NCBI RefSeq assembly: GCF_001027745.1
Contig: NZ_LECU01000004.1
Span: forward strand, 248,001 to 312,000
Length of the DNA: 64,000 nt
Direction: 5' to 3'
Source: Pedobacter sp. BMA
Lineage (GTDB): Bacteria; Bacteroidota; Bacteroidia; Sphingobacteriales; Sphingobacteriaceae
The notes under the pieces were generated by a model that searched no databases, had not been told where the DNA came from, and saw only the letters and a list, made by a program, of their open reading frames with translations. Both the position numbers and the translations under genes were made by a program. Below, piece by piece: positions 37,284 through 46,176 of this stretch (positions are counted from its first letter, which is position 1; every line of letters begins with the position of its first letter).

Positions 37284-38078
37284 ATGAATTATTTTGAAGC
37301 GTTAATCCTTGCTATTATCGAGGGCTTAACTGAATTTTTACCAGTGTCAAGCACTGGGCACATGATTATAGGTTCTTCCTTTATGGGCATCGCCAGTGAT
37401 CCTTTCGTTAAACTTTTTACCGTCGCTATCCAGCTCGGGGCCATCTTATCGGTGGTGGTTTTATATTTTAAAAGATTTTTTAAGACGATAAATTTTTACA
37501 TCAAACTACTCGTTGCATTTGTTCCTGCAGCAGTTTTCGGATTATTGTTAAGCAAAAAAATTGATGAGCTTTTGGAAAGTCCCTTAGCCGTTGGCGTATC
37601 GCTCCTCGTTGGAGGAATTATACTATTATTTGTTGATAAGTGGTTTAATCAACCTACAATAGATGAAGAGGAAAATGTAAGTTACCTGACTGCACTAAAA
37701 ATCGGTTTATTTCAATGTATTGCGATGATTCCGGGAGTATCCCGTTCCGGCGCTACCATTGTTGGCGGTATGAGCCAGAAATTAAGCAGAAAGGTGGCTG
37801 CCGAATTCTCATTCTTTTTAGCGGTACCAACCATGTTTGCCGCAACTGCAAAAAAACTTTACGATTTCTATAAGGAAGGTAATACCATTACCCACGAACA
37901 GGTTAACCTTTTGGTAGTTGGTAATGTAGTGGCTTTTGTTGTTGCATTGTTGGCGATTAAAAGCTTTATTGGTTTTCTGAACAAACATGGATTTAAAGCC
38001 TTCGGATGGTATAGAATCGCAGCAGGACTAATCATCATCATCTTATTAGCAAGCGGCCATAACTTACAAATTATATAA
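37284..38078 (+). CDS. uppP: undecaprenyl-diphosphatase
   Basis: A 264-residue inner-membrane enzyme of the UppP (BacA) family. Both catalytic motifs are present: [14 protein letters not shown] at 13-26 and PGVSRSGAT at 150-158. It removes one phosphate from undecaprenyl diphosphate to recycle the lipid carrier of peptidoglycan and other envelope polymers. High expression is known to give bacitracin resistance. The gene lies in the ftsX-DUF3098-uppP-truB cluster. About eight hydrophobic segments are visible. Confidence 0.96.
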   Translation: MNYFEALILAIIEGLTEFLPVSSTGHMIIGSSFMGIASDPFVKLFTVAIQLGAILSVVVLYFKRFFKTINFYIKLLVAFVPAAVFGLLLSKKIDELLESPLAVGVSLLVGGIILLFVDKWFNQPTIDEEENVSYLTALKIGLFQCIAMIPGVSRSGATIVGGMSQKLSRKVAAEFSFFLAVPTMFAATAKKLYDFYKEGNTITHEQVNLLVVGNVVAFVVALLAIKSFIGFLNKHGFKAFGWYRIAAGLIIIILLASGHNLQII

Positions 38079-38082
38079 TCTG

Positions 38083-38090
38083 TATCTTTG
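38083..38090 (+). promoter_or_regulatory. -7 promoter box before truB
   Basis: TATCTTTG followed by CAC lies five bases after the uppP stop and 15 bases before the GTG start of truB. The leader would be very short, about ten bases. Confidence 0.5.
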
Positions 38091-38104
38091 CACAAAAAAG
38101 ATTT

Positions 38105-38836
38105 GTGAGTACAGAAAATTCAAAATTTAAAGATTTCAACTTTGCAGAAGGTGAATTGCTGCTGATTAACAAGCCCTATAAATGGACATCATTTGATGTG
38201 GTTGGAAAAATCCGCAATTCGTTAAAGCCTTTAAAACTTAAAGTAGGCCACGCGGGTACGCTTGATCCGCTTGCAACAGGCTTACTCATTATTTGCACCG
38301 GAAAGCTCACCAAGCAGATCGACACTTTTCAGGCTGAAGAGAAAGAATATACAGGCACCATGATTCTGGGGGCCACTACCCCATCATTCGATATGGAGAC
38401 GGAAGTAGATGAAACTTTCGACATCAGCCAGGTTTCAAATGATCAGATCTATGCCGCTACTGCCCAATTTACCGGAGATATTGAACAGTACCCTCCTGCT
38501 CATTCTGCGGTAAAAATAAATGGCGAGCGACTATATGTTAAGGCCCGTTTAGGAGAAGAAGTTGAACTTCGTAAACGCTTCGTAACCGTTCCTGAATTTG
38601 AAATCACCAGAATTGAACTCCCAGAGATTGATTTCAGAATCGTTTGTAGTAAAGGAACATATATCCGTTCGCTGGTATCAGATTTTGGTAAGGCATTGAA
38701 TAGTGGTGCTTATCTTTCTAAACTGACCAGAACCAGAAGCGGAAACTTTTTGCTCGCTAATTCGTTTGAGGTTTTAGAGCTTGTTAATTATATTCGTAGC
38801 AAGAAAGAAGAAGCTAAATCACAAAGTGAAGCATGA
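38105..38836 (+). CDS. truB: tRNA pseudouridine(55) synthase TruB
   Basis: A 243-residue pseudouridine synthase. The catalytic motif GHAGTLDPLATGL is at 48-60 with the nucleophile Asp54. KINGERLYVKARLGEEV and KGTYIRSLVSDFGKAL are the other family motifs. It makes pseudouridine 55 in the T-loop of tRNAs. It is shorter than E. coli TruB (314 residues) and lacks the C-terminal PUA domain, as is usual in this phylum to my knowledge. The start is GTG; no ATG precedes the conserved region in frame. The stop overlaps the next start (ATGA). Confidence 0.95.
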   Translation: MSTENSKFKDFNFAEGELLLINKPYKWTSFDVVGKIRNSLKPLKLKVGHAGTLDPLATGLLIICTGKLTKQIDTFQAEEKEYTGTMILGATTPSFDMETEVDETFDISQVSNDQIYAATAQFTGDIEQYPPAHSAVKINGERLYVKARLGEEVELRKRFVTVPEFEITRIELPEIDFRIVCSKGTYIRSLVSDFGKALNSGAYLSKLTRTRSGNFLLANSFEVLELVNYIRSKKEEAKSQSEA

Positions 38837-39693
38837 ACTACCTGAAAAACAAGAACAGCCGTTTAATAAAAGAAATATTTCTTATTGTTTGCGGGGTAAC
38901 TTCTGCTTGTTTTGGTTTAAAAAGTTTTTTAATGCCCAGTCATTTCATTGATGGTGGTGTTACAGGAATTTCACTTCTGGTAAGTACACTTACAGGCTGG
39001 AACCTTTCGTATCTCATAGCGATTATCAATATCCCTTTCGTAATTCTGGGATTCAGGCAAATCGGTAAAGGCTTTGCACTAAGGACTGCGGTAGCCATTG
39101 CCGCGCTTTCCGTAGCGTTGGTTATTTTACCCTTTCAACCCATTACCCATGATAAGTTACTCATCGCCTTTTTTGGTGGTTTGTTTTTAGGCGGTGGAAT
39201 TGGACTGGCGATGCGCGGTGGTTGCGTGATTGATGGAACCGAGGTATTGGCACTGTACATTAGCAAAAACAGTATACTCACCGTGGGAAACATTATCCTG
39301 ATTTTAAATATCATTATTTTTGCATTTGCTGCGTATTTCTTAAACATCGAAACAGCACTTTATGCCATACTTACTTACCTTTCCGCCTCCTACACCATCG
39401 ATTTCATTGTAAATGGTATTGAGCAATATACAGGTGTAACCGTCATTTCCGAACATCAGGAAGCCATAAAAGACTTTATCATCAGAGAAATGAAACGGGG
39501 AGTTACCATTTACAAAGGCGAAGGTGGCTACGGGGAGAAGAAAGATATCGACATCATATTCACCGTAGTGACCAAACTTGAAATGAGCAAGCTGCAAACT
39601 GCTATCAGGCAGATAGATGCAGATGCTTTTGTGATACAACAACAAATTGCTGATTTAAAAGGCGGCGTGGTTAAACGCCACGCATTACATTAA
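38833..39693 (+). CDS. YitT family membrane protein (DUF161-DUF2179)
   Basis: A 286-residue protein. Five or six transmembrane segments make up residues 10-195, with SHFIDGGVTGISLL and RGGCVIDGTEVLALY as family motifs (the YitT repeat). A soluble C-terminal DUF2179 domain of about 80 residues follows (GVTIYKGEGGYGEKKDID). The function of YitT proteins is unsettled; they are often listed as transporters. Its ATG overlaps the truB stop by four bases, and ribF follows 11 bases later, so it is part of this operon. Confidence 0.88.
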   Translation: MNYLKNKNSRLIKEIFLIVCGVTSACFGLKSFLMPSHFIDGGVTGISLLVSTLTGWNLSYLIAIINIPFVILGFRQIGKGFALRTAVAIAALSVALVILPFQPITHDKLLIAFFGGLFLGGGIGLAMRGGCVIDGTEVLALYISKNSILTVGNIILILNIIIFAFAAYFLNIETALYAILTYLSASYTIDFIVNGIEQYTGVTVISEHQEAIKDFIIREMKRGVTIYKGEGGYGEKKDIDIIFTVVTKLEMSKLQTAIRQIDADAFVIQQQIADLKGGVVKRHALH

Positions 39694-39704
39694 TACCCTG
39701 TCAC

Positions 39705-40697
39705 TTGAAAATATATAATCATCTTTCAGAATTTTCGAAATTAGAAAACGCCGTTGTTACTATAGGCACCTTCGACGGGGTGCATTTTGGTCACCAGAAA
39801 ATTATCAAACAGCTTGTAGAAAAAGCTAAACAAGATGGAGGGGAAAGTGTAATCTTAACCTTTTTTCCACACCCCAGAATGATTATCGACCCTGAAAATC
39901 AGGATTTGAAAATGATCAACACCATCAATGAAAAAGCTGAAATCTTAAAAGCACTGGGTGTAGATCATCTGATCATCACCCCATTTACACGCGATTTCTC
40001 TAATCAACTCCCTGACGACTACATCAGTAATACACTGGTGGACAACATTGGTACCAGGCATATTATTATTGGCTACGATCATCGTTTTGGAAAGGACCGT
40101 ACGGGAAACCTGTCGGATTTAAAAGCTGCCGGACTTCATTATGGCTTTACTGTGGAAGAAATTATGGAACAGGACATTCACGATGTAGCGGTGAGTTCCA
40201 CTAAAATAAGAGAAGCGCTTCTGGCTGGCGATGTTGGCTTGGCTTCAGATTATCTGGGTTACCCGTTTTCCATTTTCGGAAGAGTTATTAAAGGTGATAA
40301 AATAGGAAGGACAATCGGCTTCCCAACAGCAAACATCTTCGTGGAGGAAACTTATAAACTGATTCCCGGTGATGGTATTTATGCCGTCACTGTAGACATG
40401 GACCCTGCGTTTGAAACCGATCAGGAACTGGCACCTGAAAACCATACCACAGATTCCGGTATTCGGACTTATCAAGGGATGGCCTACATCGGTCAGCGAC
40501 CAACCATAAACGGAATGACACGCAACATCGAGGTCAATATCTTTAATTTTGATCAGGAAATATATGGCCAGGATATCAAAATGAATTTCTTAAAGTTTTT
40601 ACGTCACGATGTAAAGTTTACCGGATTAGAGGCCCTTACCGTACAGCTTCAAAAAGATAAAGAAGCCACCCTGGAATATTTTCAATCCATTTTATAA
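39705..40697 (+). CDS. ribF: bifunctional riboflavin kinase/FAD synthetase
   Basis: A 330-residue bifunctional enzyme. The FAD synthetase domain has GTFDGVHFGHQKII at 21-34 and the SSTKIREAL stretch near 164-172. The riboflavin kinase domain starts near 184 with GRTIGFPTAN at 201-210, the flavin/ATP loop. It converts riboflavin to FMN and then FAD. Residues 231-255 form an acidic, Pro/Thr-containing insertion in the kinase domain that looks unlike the usual short loop between DGIYAV and YQGMAYIG. The start is TTG. It is the last gene before a terminator. Confidence 0.95.
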   Translation: MKIYNHLSEFSKLENAVVTIGTFDGVHFGHQKIIKQLVEKAKQDGGESVILTFFPHPRMIIDPENQDLKMINTINEKAEILKALGVDHLIITPFTRDFSNQLPDDYISNTLVDNIGTRHIIIGYDHRFGKDRTGNLSDLKAAGLHYGFTVEEIMEQDIHDVAVSSTKIREALLAGDVGLASDYLGYPFSIFGRVIKGDKIGRTIGFPTANIFVEETYKLIPGDGIYAVTVDMDPAFETDQELAPENHTTDSGIRTYQGMAYIGQRPTINGMTRNIEVNIFNFDQEIYGQDIKMNFLKFLRHDVKFTGLEALTVQLQKDKEATLEYFQSIL

Positions 40698-40723
40698 ACA
40701 ACTTTATTGGTGTTTTCCCTTTC

Positions 40724-40768
40724 AAAAAAGCCTTATTTTCGTTATATTGGCGGCAATGAGGCTTTTTT
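40724..40768 (+). terminator. intrinsic terminator of the truB-yitT-ribF operon
   Basis: AAAAAAGCCT and AGGCTTTTTT pair in a 10-bp stem, extended by ATT/AAT, 26 bases after the ribF stop. The 3' arm overlaps the first codons of the next small ORF. Confidence 0.8.
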
Positions 40769-41109
40769 ACATCATCATTTTTACTATATTCTCTGTTAGT
40801 TTTGCTTGCCATTCTTCGCAGCGGAAAAATGATATTGCCTCTGAAAAAAGTTTCAAAATCAGTTTTATATCCGGCAAAAAACAAACGAAATTTCTTTCAG
40901 ATTTTGGCCAGGACAGTGAAAGCCTGCAAAGGGATTTTATTTCCAGTCCACTAGTCAAAACCTTTTGCAGCACATTTTTATTGCTGGTATTATTCTACTG
41001 TTGCCTACTGAAAATAAGTATCCCCGATAAAAAAGCCAGGATAAACAGGTTAAGGCTTAACTACTGCTGCCTGTTTAAACAACTTTATTTGAAACACATT
41101 TTCTGGTAA
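40756..41109 (+). CDS. small hypothetical membrane or lipoprotein
   Basis: A 117-codon frame starting at an ATG inside the 3' arm of the preceding terminator. The N-terminus MRLFYIIIFTIFSVSFAC looks like a lipoprotein signal with Cys at 18, and a second hydrophobic stretch (TFCSTFLLLVLFYCCLLKI) lies near residues 75-93, followed by a basic tail. I recognise no family. Against it: the start sits in a strong hairpin, and no promoter is visible. A start further downstream would lose the signal. It could be a real small envelope protein or a chance frame. Confidence 0.4.
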   Translation: MRLFYIIIFTIFSVSFACHSSQRKNDIASEKSFKISFISGKKQTKFLSDFGQDSESLQRDFISSPLVKTFCSTFLLLVLFYCCLLKISIPDKKARINRLRLNYCCLFKQLYLKHIFW

Positions 41110-41207
41110 GTAACAGATGATACCGCAGAGATGCGGGCAATTCTGGATTTCTTTTCATAGCCTAGGCTATACATTTTGTATATTTTACTATTACCAATTT
41201 TTCATAG

Positions 41208-43421
41208 ATGCATTTACCTGACTTAATTGCCGATTTAGGGTTAATCCTTGCAGCAGCAGGGATTACCACACTTATATTTAAAAAGATAAAGCAACCCCTG
41301 GTTCTGGGCTACATTTTAGCCGGGCTATTGGTTGGCTCCCACCTCAGTTTTTTCCCTTCCGTTACCGATACAAAAAGTATTAACATCTGGGGAGAAATAG
41401 GTGTGATTTTCCTTCTTTTCAGTCTGGGGCTGGAGTTTAGTTTCAAAAAGCTGGTCAAAGTTGGCGGCTCTGCTTCAATTACAGCAATTGTAAAAGTGGT
41501 TTTTATCATCCTTGCTGGTTATCTCGTAGGAAGGGCAATGGGTTGGTCGAGTATGGATAGCCTGTTTTTTGGTGGGATATTATCCATTTCATCGACCATG
41601 ATAACGATTAAGGCCTTCGAAGAACTTGGTTTGAAACATAAAAAGTTTGCCGGACTTGTTTTCGGGGTTTTGATTGTTGAAGATCTGGTTGCCATTTTAA
41701 TACTGGTACTCTTTTCAACCCTCGCTGTAAGTCAGCAATCGGCAGGTACAGAGATGCTTTTATCCATCCTGAAGCTGGCATTCTTCCTTGTACTCTGGTT
41801 TTTAGGGGGAATATTTTTAATCCCATCCTTCCTGAAAGCGACCAAAAAATTAATGAATGATGAAACCATGCTGGTGGTGTCGCTGGCACTTTGCCTGGTG
41901 ATGGTTTTGCTGGCAGATAAGGTAGGCTTCTCGCCTGCCCTTGGTGCCTTTATTATGGGTTCTATCCTGGCAGAAACGACGCAAGCAGAACGAATAGAAC
42001 ACCTTACCAAATCGGTAAAGGATTTATTTGCCGCAGTTTTCTTTGTTTCTGTAGGCATGCTGATCGACCCATCGATGCTGGTGAAGTATGCTGTTCCAAT
42101 TCTTATCTCTACCTTTGTGATCATCGTTGGAAAAATACTGTTTACAATTCTAGGCGCATTACTATCCGGGCAGCCTTTAAAAACATCTGTGCAATCGGGT
42201 ATGAGTCTGGCTCAGATTGGTGAATTCTCATTCATTATTGCCTCTCTGGGTTTAACGTTAAAAGTTACCAGCGATTTCCTTTATCCCATAGCAGTTGCAG
42301 CAGCGGCCATTACTACTTTCACCACGCCATACCTGATTAAGCTATCTGAGCCCTTTTATCAGCTTCTTAAGCGGAAACTACCACAGCGATGGTTAGATGG
42401 CATAGAAAGGTACAGTTCAAGTACTGCAGGCATTACAACATTAAGCGACTGGAAAATTCTTTTGCGCTCCTATATTTTCAACACGATTATACACTCCGTC
42501 ATTATCATTGCCATCATCTTTCTGGCTTACCGGTATGTACAGCCGTTCATCGTTAAAAATATTGCCAACAGTCTGACCTCAATTATCATCAGTGTTGTGG
42601 TATCATTTATTCTGATGTCTCCATTTTTATGGGCACTGTCTATCCGCAGAATCCAGAGAACGGCCTACTCGCATCTTTGGTTAAACAAAAAGTATACCCG
42701 AGGTCCGCTGATTGCCATTGAGGTATTCAGGATTGCGCTGGGAATTTTCTTTGTTGGATTTCTGATGTACGAATTTTTCGATACCTGGGTTGCTGCAGGA
42801 ATTGCACTGGGCTTAATTGTATTAGGGATGATCATATTTGCCCGGAGACTGCAGTCTTTCTATGATAAGCTGGAAAAGCGGTTCATGCTGAACCTGAATG
42901 CCCGCGAAAATCAAAAGCCTGCCATTTTACCCTGGGATACCCACCTGGCAGAATTAACAGTATCGCCTGAATCGGAAGTTGTTGGAATGACACTGGCCAG
43001 TTTAATGATCCGGGAAAAGTATGGTGTAAATATTGCGATGATTGAGCGTGGGCGAAATAACATTCCTACCCCTGGACGTGATGAGCGATTATATCCCAAC
43101 GATAAACTTTTGCTAATCGGTGCAGATGACCAGCTGGCCGCTGTAAAATCTATTCTGGAGGTTGATATTCCCGAGACCGAGCAGGAGAAGAGTTTCCCGG
43201 ACAAGGAGATGACCTTACAAAAAGTGGTAGTTAACACAGAATCTCCCGTTTATGGCCTGAGTATCAGAAATGCAGGAATACGGGAAAAGGCACAGGCACT
43301 GATTGTAGGCATTGAACGCGGAACCGACAAAATCTTAAACCCCTCCTCAGATTTTATATTCGACAATGGAGATGTGATCTGGATTGTAGGAAATAATAAG
43401 AAGATAAAGGAGGTGATATAA
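41208..43421 (+). CDS. CPA2-family cation:proton antiporter, Kef/YbaL-like, with two TrkA-C domains
   Basis: A 737-residue protein. The first 390 residues are a Na+/H+-exchanger-type membrane domain with about twelve segments (FSLGLEFSFKKLVKVGG, VEDLVAILIL, SPALGAFIMGSILAE). A second membrane region of four or five helices follows to about 560. The C-terminal part has two TrkA-C-like domains, about 590-665 and 675-737 (SPESEVVGMTLASLMIREKYG; SPVYGLSIRNAGIREKAQAL). I see no Rossmann TrkA-N domain, unlike KefB/KefC. It probably exchanges K+ or Na+ for protons, gated by a ligand on the TrkA-C domains. It is a separate transcription unit. Confidence 0.88.
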   Translation: MHLPDLIADLGLILAAAGITTLIFKKIKQPLVLGYILAGLLVGSHLSFFPSVTDTKSINIWGEIGVIFLLFSLGLEFSFKKLVKVGGSASITAIVKVVFIILAGYLVGRAMGWSSMDSLFFGGILSISSTMITIKAFEELGLKHKKFAGLVFGVLIVEDLVAILILVLFSTLAVSQQSAGTEMLLSILKLAFFLVLWFLGGIFLIPSFLKATKKLMNDETMLVVSLALCLVMVLLADKVGFSPALGAFIMGSILAETTQAERIEHLTKSVKDLFAAVFFVSVGMLIDPSMLVKYAVPILISTFVIIVGKILFTILGALLSGQPLKTSVQSGMSLAQIGEFSFIIASLGLTLKVTSDFLYPIAVAAAAITTFTTPYLIKLSEPFYQLLKRKLPQRWLDGIERYSSSTAGITTLSDWKILLRSYIFNTIIHSVIIIAIIFLAYRYVQPFIVKNIANSLTSIIISVVVSFILMSPFLWALSIRRIQRTAYSHLWLNKKYTRGPLIAIEVFRIALGIFFVGFLMYEFFDTWVAAGIALGLIVLGMIIFARRLQSFYDKLEKRFMLNLNARENQKPAILPWDTHLAELTVSPESEVVGMTLASLMIREKYGVNIAMIERGRNNIPTPGRDERLYPNDKLLLIGADDQLAAVKSILEVDIPETEQEKSFPDKEMTLQKVVVNTESPVYGLSIRNAGIREKAQALIVGIERGTDKILNPSSDFIFDNGDVIWIVGNNKKIKEVI

Positions 43422-43463
43422 AGATCCTTCTCATTTTTTATATCTTCGTATACAACCCAAACT

Positions 43464-44498
43464 ATGAAAGTTGACAGAGAAAAGAGTGAGTTTCTTGATG
43501 ACATGATTGAGCAGTGGCAAAATGACGGCTTAATTAACGAAGAAACAGGCAACAAACTTCGCAAAAGCTATGAAGCCAAAAATTTCGATTGGCTACGTTT
43601 GGCGCAGTATGCTTTCTGGGTTGCCCTGGCCTGCGGATTTATAGCATTAGGATCCCTTTTAATAGACAACTCCATTCTGGATTACCTGAAGCGTGTTTAC
43701 AACACCCCTAATATCGTGATTGCAATTGTTTCCGGTATAATTGCAGGATGGCTATACATTCTGGGATTCCGCAGAAAGAAAAAGCTTTCACATTTGAAGT
43801 TTAGTAATGAAGCCATCATTTTTTCTGCAATACTTTTAACCGCAAATGCGATCGCCTATTTTGGAAAAGCCTTTGATAATGGATCCGGAAATTTTTCCAT
43901 CCTGATCCTTATCTCTGTTTTCATTTATGGTGGGCTAGCCTATGTTTTCAACTCGAGGCTGATCTGGATTTTTGCGCTGATCTCATTGGGTGCCTGGTTT
44001 GGGACTGAAACCGGCTACTTAAGCCGCTGGAACTACTACTTCCTGGGTATGAATTACCCGTTAAGATTTGTTGTATTTGGATCTGTTTTGACAGCAGCAT
44101 CGTTCGGTATGAAGGTAATTCCTAAAACAAAACACTTCTTTCAGGTCACCTATATTGCCGGAATGGTATACCTCTTCATATCACTGTGGGCGCTATCTGT
44201 TTTCGGGAATTTTGCGAGTCTGGAGGAGTGGTACACGGTGAGGCAGCTGAGTTTATTTTACTGGGCATTAATCTCTGCAACTATATGTGTAATCAGCACT
44301 GTTTTCGGGTTGAAATACCATGACGATATTGCCCGCGAGTTTGGTATTACATTTTTATTCATCAATCTTTACACTCGTTATTTCGAGTATTTTTGGGATA
44401 GCTGGCACAAAGCACTGTTCTTTTCTGTTCTGGCTGCCTCGTTTTGGCTAATTGGCCGGAAAGCGGAAAAGATCTGGAACGTAGAGTTTTTAAAGTAA
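43464..44498 (+). CDS. DUF2157-like membrane protein
   Basis: A 344-residue protein. The soluble N-terminal 45 residues (FLDDMIEQWQNDGLINEETGNKLRKSYE, given here in part) form helices typical of DUF2157 N-termini. About nine or ten transmembrane segments follow (LAQYAFWVALACGFIALGSL and onward). No catalytic motif is visible and the role is unknown. The next gene starts one base after its stop, so it is co-transcribed with yjbQ. Confidence 0.7.
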   Translation: MKVDREKSEFLDDMIEQWQNDGLINEETGNKLRKSYEAKNFDWLRLAQYAFWVALACGFIALGSLLIDNSILDYLKRVYNTPNIVIAIVSGIIAGWLYILGFRRKKKLSHLKFSNEAIIFSAILLTANAIAYFGKAFDNGSGNFSILILISVFIYGGLAYVFNSRLIWIFALISLGAWFGTETGYLSRWNYYFLGMNYPLRFVVFGSVLTAASFGMKVIPKTKHFFQVTYIAGMVYLFISLWALSVFGNFASLEEWYTVRQLSLFYWALISATICVISTVFGLKYHDDIAREFGITFLFINLYTRYFEYFWDSWHKALFFSVLAASFWLIGRKAEKIWNVEFLK

Positions 44499-44499
44499 C

Positions 44500-44922
44500 A
44501 TGAAAATATTTCAACAGGCACTTACATTAAGAGCAAAGAGACGGGGTTTTCACCTCATCACCGACGACATCGAGATAGCGTTACCCCAAATTGAGGAAAT
44601 TGAAACCGGTATTTGCCAGGTTTTTATCCAGCATACTTCTGCTTCATTAACCATAAATGAAAATGCCGACCCAACGGTTCGGATGGATTTCGAGATGTTT
44701 TTTAATAAAACAGTTAAAGAAAACGATCCGGCTTATGAACATGATTATGAAGGATCAGACGATATGCCCGCACATTTAAAATCATCCATTTTAGGAAGTT
44801 CAGTAACGATACCTATCTGTGATGGAAGATTGGCACTAGGCACCTGGCAAGGCATATACTTGTGTGAGCACCGTAATAATGGTGGTAACCGCAGACTGAT
44901 TGTAACTGCCTGGGGCGAGTAA
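44500..44922 (+). CDS. yjbQ: YjbQ/UPF0047 family protein
   Basis: A 140-residue protein matching the YjbQ (UPF0047) family. Motifs are GICQVFIQHTSASLTINENADP near 36-57, GSDDMPAHLKSSILG near 86-100, and the end GTWQGIYLCEHRNNGGNRRL. His45, His93 and His124-like residues probably form the metal/phosphate site. The family has been linked to a weak thiamine-phosphate synthase activity in E. coli; its native role is unsettled. It is coupled to the DUF2157 gene and not to the TPP-riboswitch locus in this window. Confidence 0.9.
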   Translation: MKIFQQALTLRAKRRGFHLITDDIEIALPQIEEIETGICQVFIQHTSASLTINENADPTVRMDFEMFFNKTVKENDPAYEHDYEGSDDMPAHLKSSILGSSVTIPICDGRLALGTWQGIYLCEHRNNGGNRRLIVTAWGE

Positions 44923-44926
44923 CAAA

Positions 44927-45901
44927 TTATTTCTCTGCTTCTTTCACGGTTTCTTTAATTTCCGGATGATTATCCTGGATAGATGCCGAACCCGATTCTA
45001 CTTCAACCTCTTTGGTAACAACGGCATAATGTGAAGGGTAAATTTCTGAGCCGTAAGCAACGGCGTAGGCCTTTGTAAACTCAGCTCCAAAGTATAGAAT
45101 AATCGACGAATAGTAGGTCCATAATAAAACGACTACAAGTGAACCTGTCGCCCCGTAAGTGCCGCCTACATCGCTTTGTCCGATATATATGGATATTGCA
45201 AATTTACCAATCATAAAAAGCACTGCAGTAACGATCGCACCCAGGGCAACGTCTTTCCATTTAATGATGGCATCCGGAAGTACTTTAAATATTACCCCAA
45301 AAATCAAAGATATGACCGCAAGGGTAACCACCTGATTGATGATATAGAAGACAACGACTGAAACCTCTGCGAATCGAAGCTGTAAATTCTTGCTGAATGT
45401 ATCTAAAACCGCAGTAACAGCTAAGGAAACCAGTAGCACAAAACCTAAACTAATGATTACGGAGAACGAGAGAAAACGATTTTGAAGAAGCTTAACCCAT
45501 CCGCGCTTAGGCTTTGGTTTTAGCCCCCAGATGGTATTAATCGAGTCCTGAATATCGCCAAAAATCGTGGTAGATCCGATAAGGAGGGTAACTATACCAA
45601 TGATCAGGGCGATGGTACTTTTGTCTTCCAGATAGGCATTTTTAATTAATTCCTGCAGTGAAGTTGCCGACTCCCGCCCTAAAAAACCTTCGAGTTGGGC
45701 ATATACCTGCCCTTCGGCAATTTCCCTTCCTAAAAAGATACCGCAAAGGGAAATGATCACCACCAGTAGTGGCGCCATTGAAAACACAGTATAATAGGCA
45801 AGCGAACCACTGAGCTTAGTAACCTTATGATCAGAAAAACCTGTAAACGATGCTTTTAATACACCCCAAATTCCCTTAAATGTTATCTTCTGCTTTGCCA
45901 T
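44927..45901 (-). CDS. YihY/BrkB family membrane protein (second copy)
   Basis: A 324-residue inner-membrane protein, paralogous to the one at 17488-18516. It has the same signature (HKVTKLSGSLAYYTVFSMAPL, here 21 residues with the first His ignored), GSTTIFGDIQDSINTIWGLK, and the C-terminal LLWTYYSSIILYFGAEFTKA segment. It converges with yjbQ, four bases from its stop. The two paralogues differ mainly in the N-terminus and acidic C-terminal tail. The function is unknown. Confidence 0.9.
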   Translation of the reverse strand: MAKQKITFKGIWGVLKASFTGFSDHKVTKLSGSLAYYTVFSMAPLLVVIISLCGIFLGREIAEGQVYAQLEGFLGRESATSLQELIKNAYLEDKSTIALIIGIVTLLIGSTTIFGDIQDSINTIWGLKPKPKRGWVKLLQNRFLSFSVIISLGFVLLVSLAVTAVLDTFSKNLQLRFAEVSVVVFYIINQVVTLAVISLIFGVIFKVLPDAIIKWKDVALGAIVTAVLFMIGKFAISIYIGQSDVGGTYGATGSLVVVLLWTYYSSIILYFGAEFTKAYAVAYGSEIYPSHYAVVTKEVEVESGSASIQDNHPEIKETVKEAEK

Positions 45902-45984
45902 ATCGATTGTTTAGTATCCTTCTTTTAAACCCCTTGTAGCTCTAATTGTTTTGGAAGTATCAAGTTTACCTGGTTCGAGGTTCC

Positions 45985-46077
45985 GTGACAGTTTGTATAC
46001 ACTTTGGTCGCACTTTGGTCGGCTGCAATTGTCACAAGCCCGACCAATCCCCGACCAAAGCCCGACTGAACAGTGAC
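45985..46077. repeat. 11-bp periodic inverted-repeat element
   Basis: Two copies of CACTTTGGTCG (46000-46010, 46011-46021) face three units CCCGACCAATC, CCCGACCAAAG and CCCGACTGAAC (46039-46071), all 11 bases long and in phase within each arm. The arms are reverse complements over CGACCAAAG. GTGACA at 45985 faces TGTCAC at 46030, and another GTGAC ends the element at 46073-46077. It is the same class of structure as the array at 3421-3731. It occupies the gap before the hydrolase terminator; nothing else is seen there. Confidence 0.75.
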
Positions 46078-46122
46078 TTAACTACGAAATTCACTCGAAA
46101 TCAAAGGGGGGATATACTAAAC

Positions 46123-46158
46123 GAAAAAGAGGGTGGCCATTTCTTTGTCCACCCTCTC
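46123..46158 (-). terminator. intrinsic terminator of the hydrolase gene
   Basis: On the minus strand GAGGGTGG and CCACCCTC form the stem and TTTTT follows. It lies 19 bases past the stop codon. Confidence 0.88.
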
Positions 46159-46176
46159 CAACAGGAAATTTATGAA

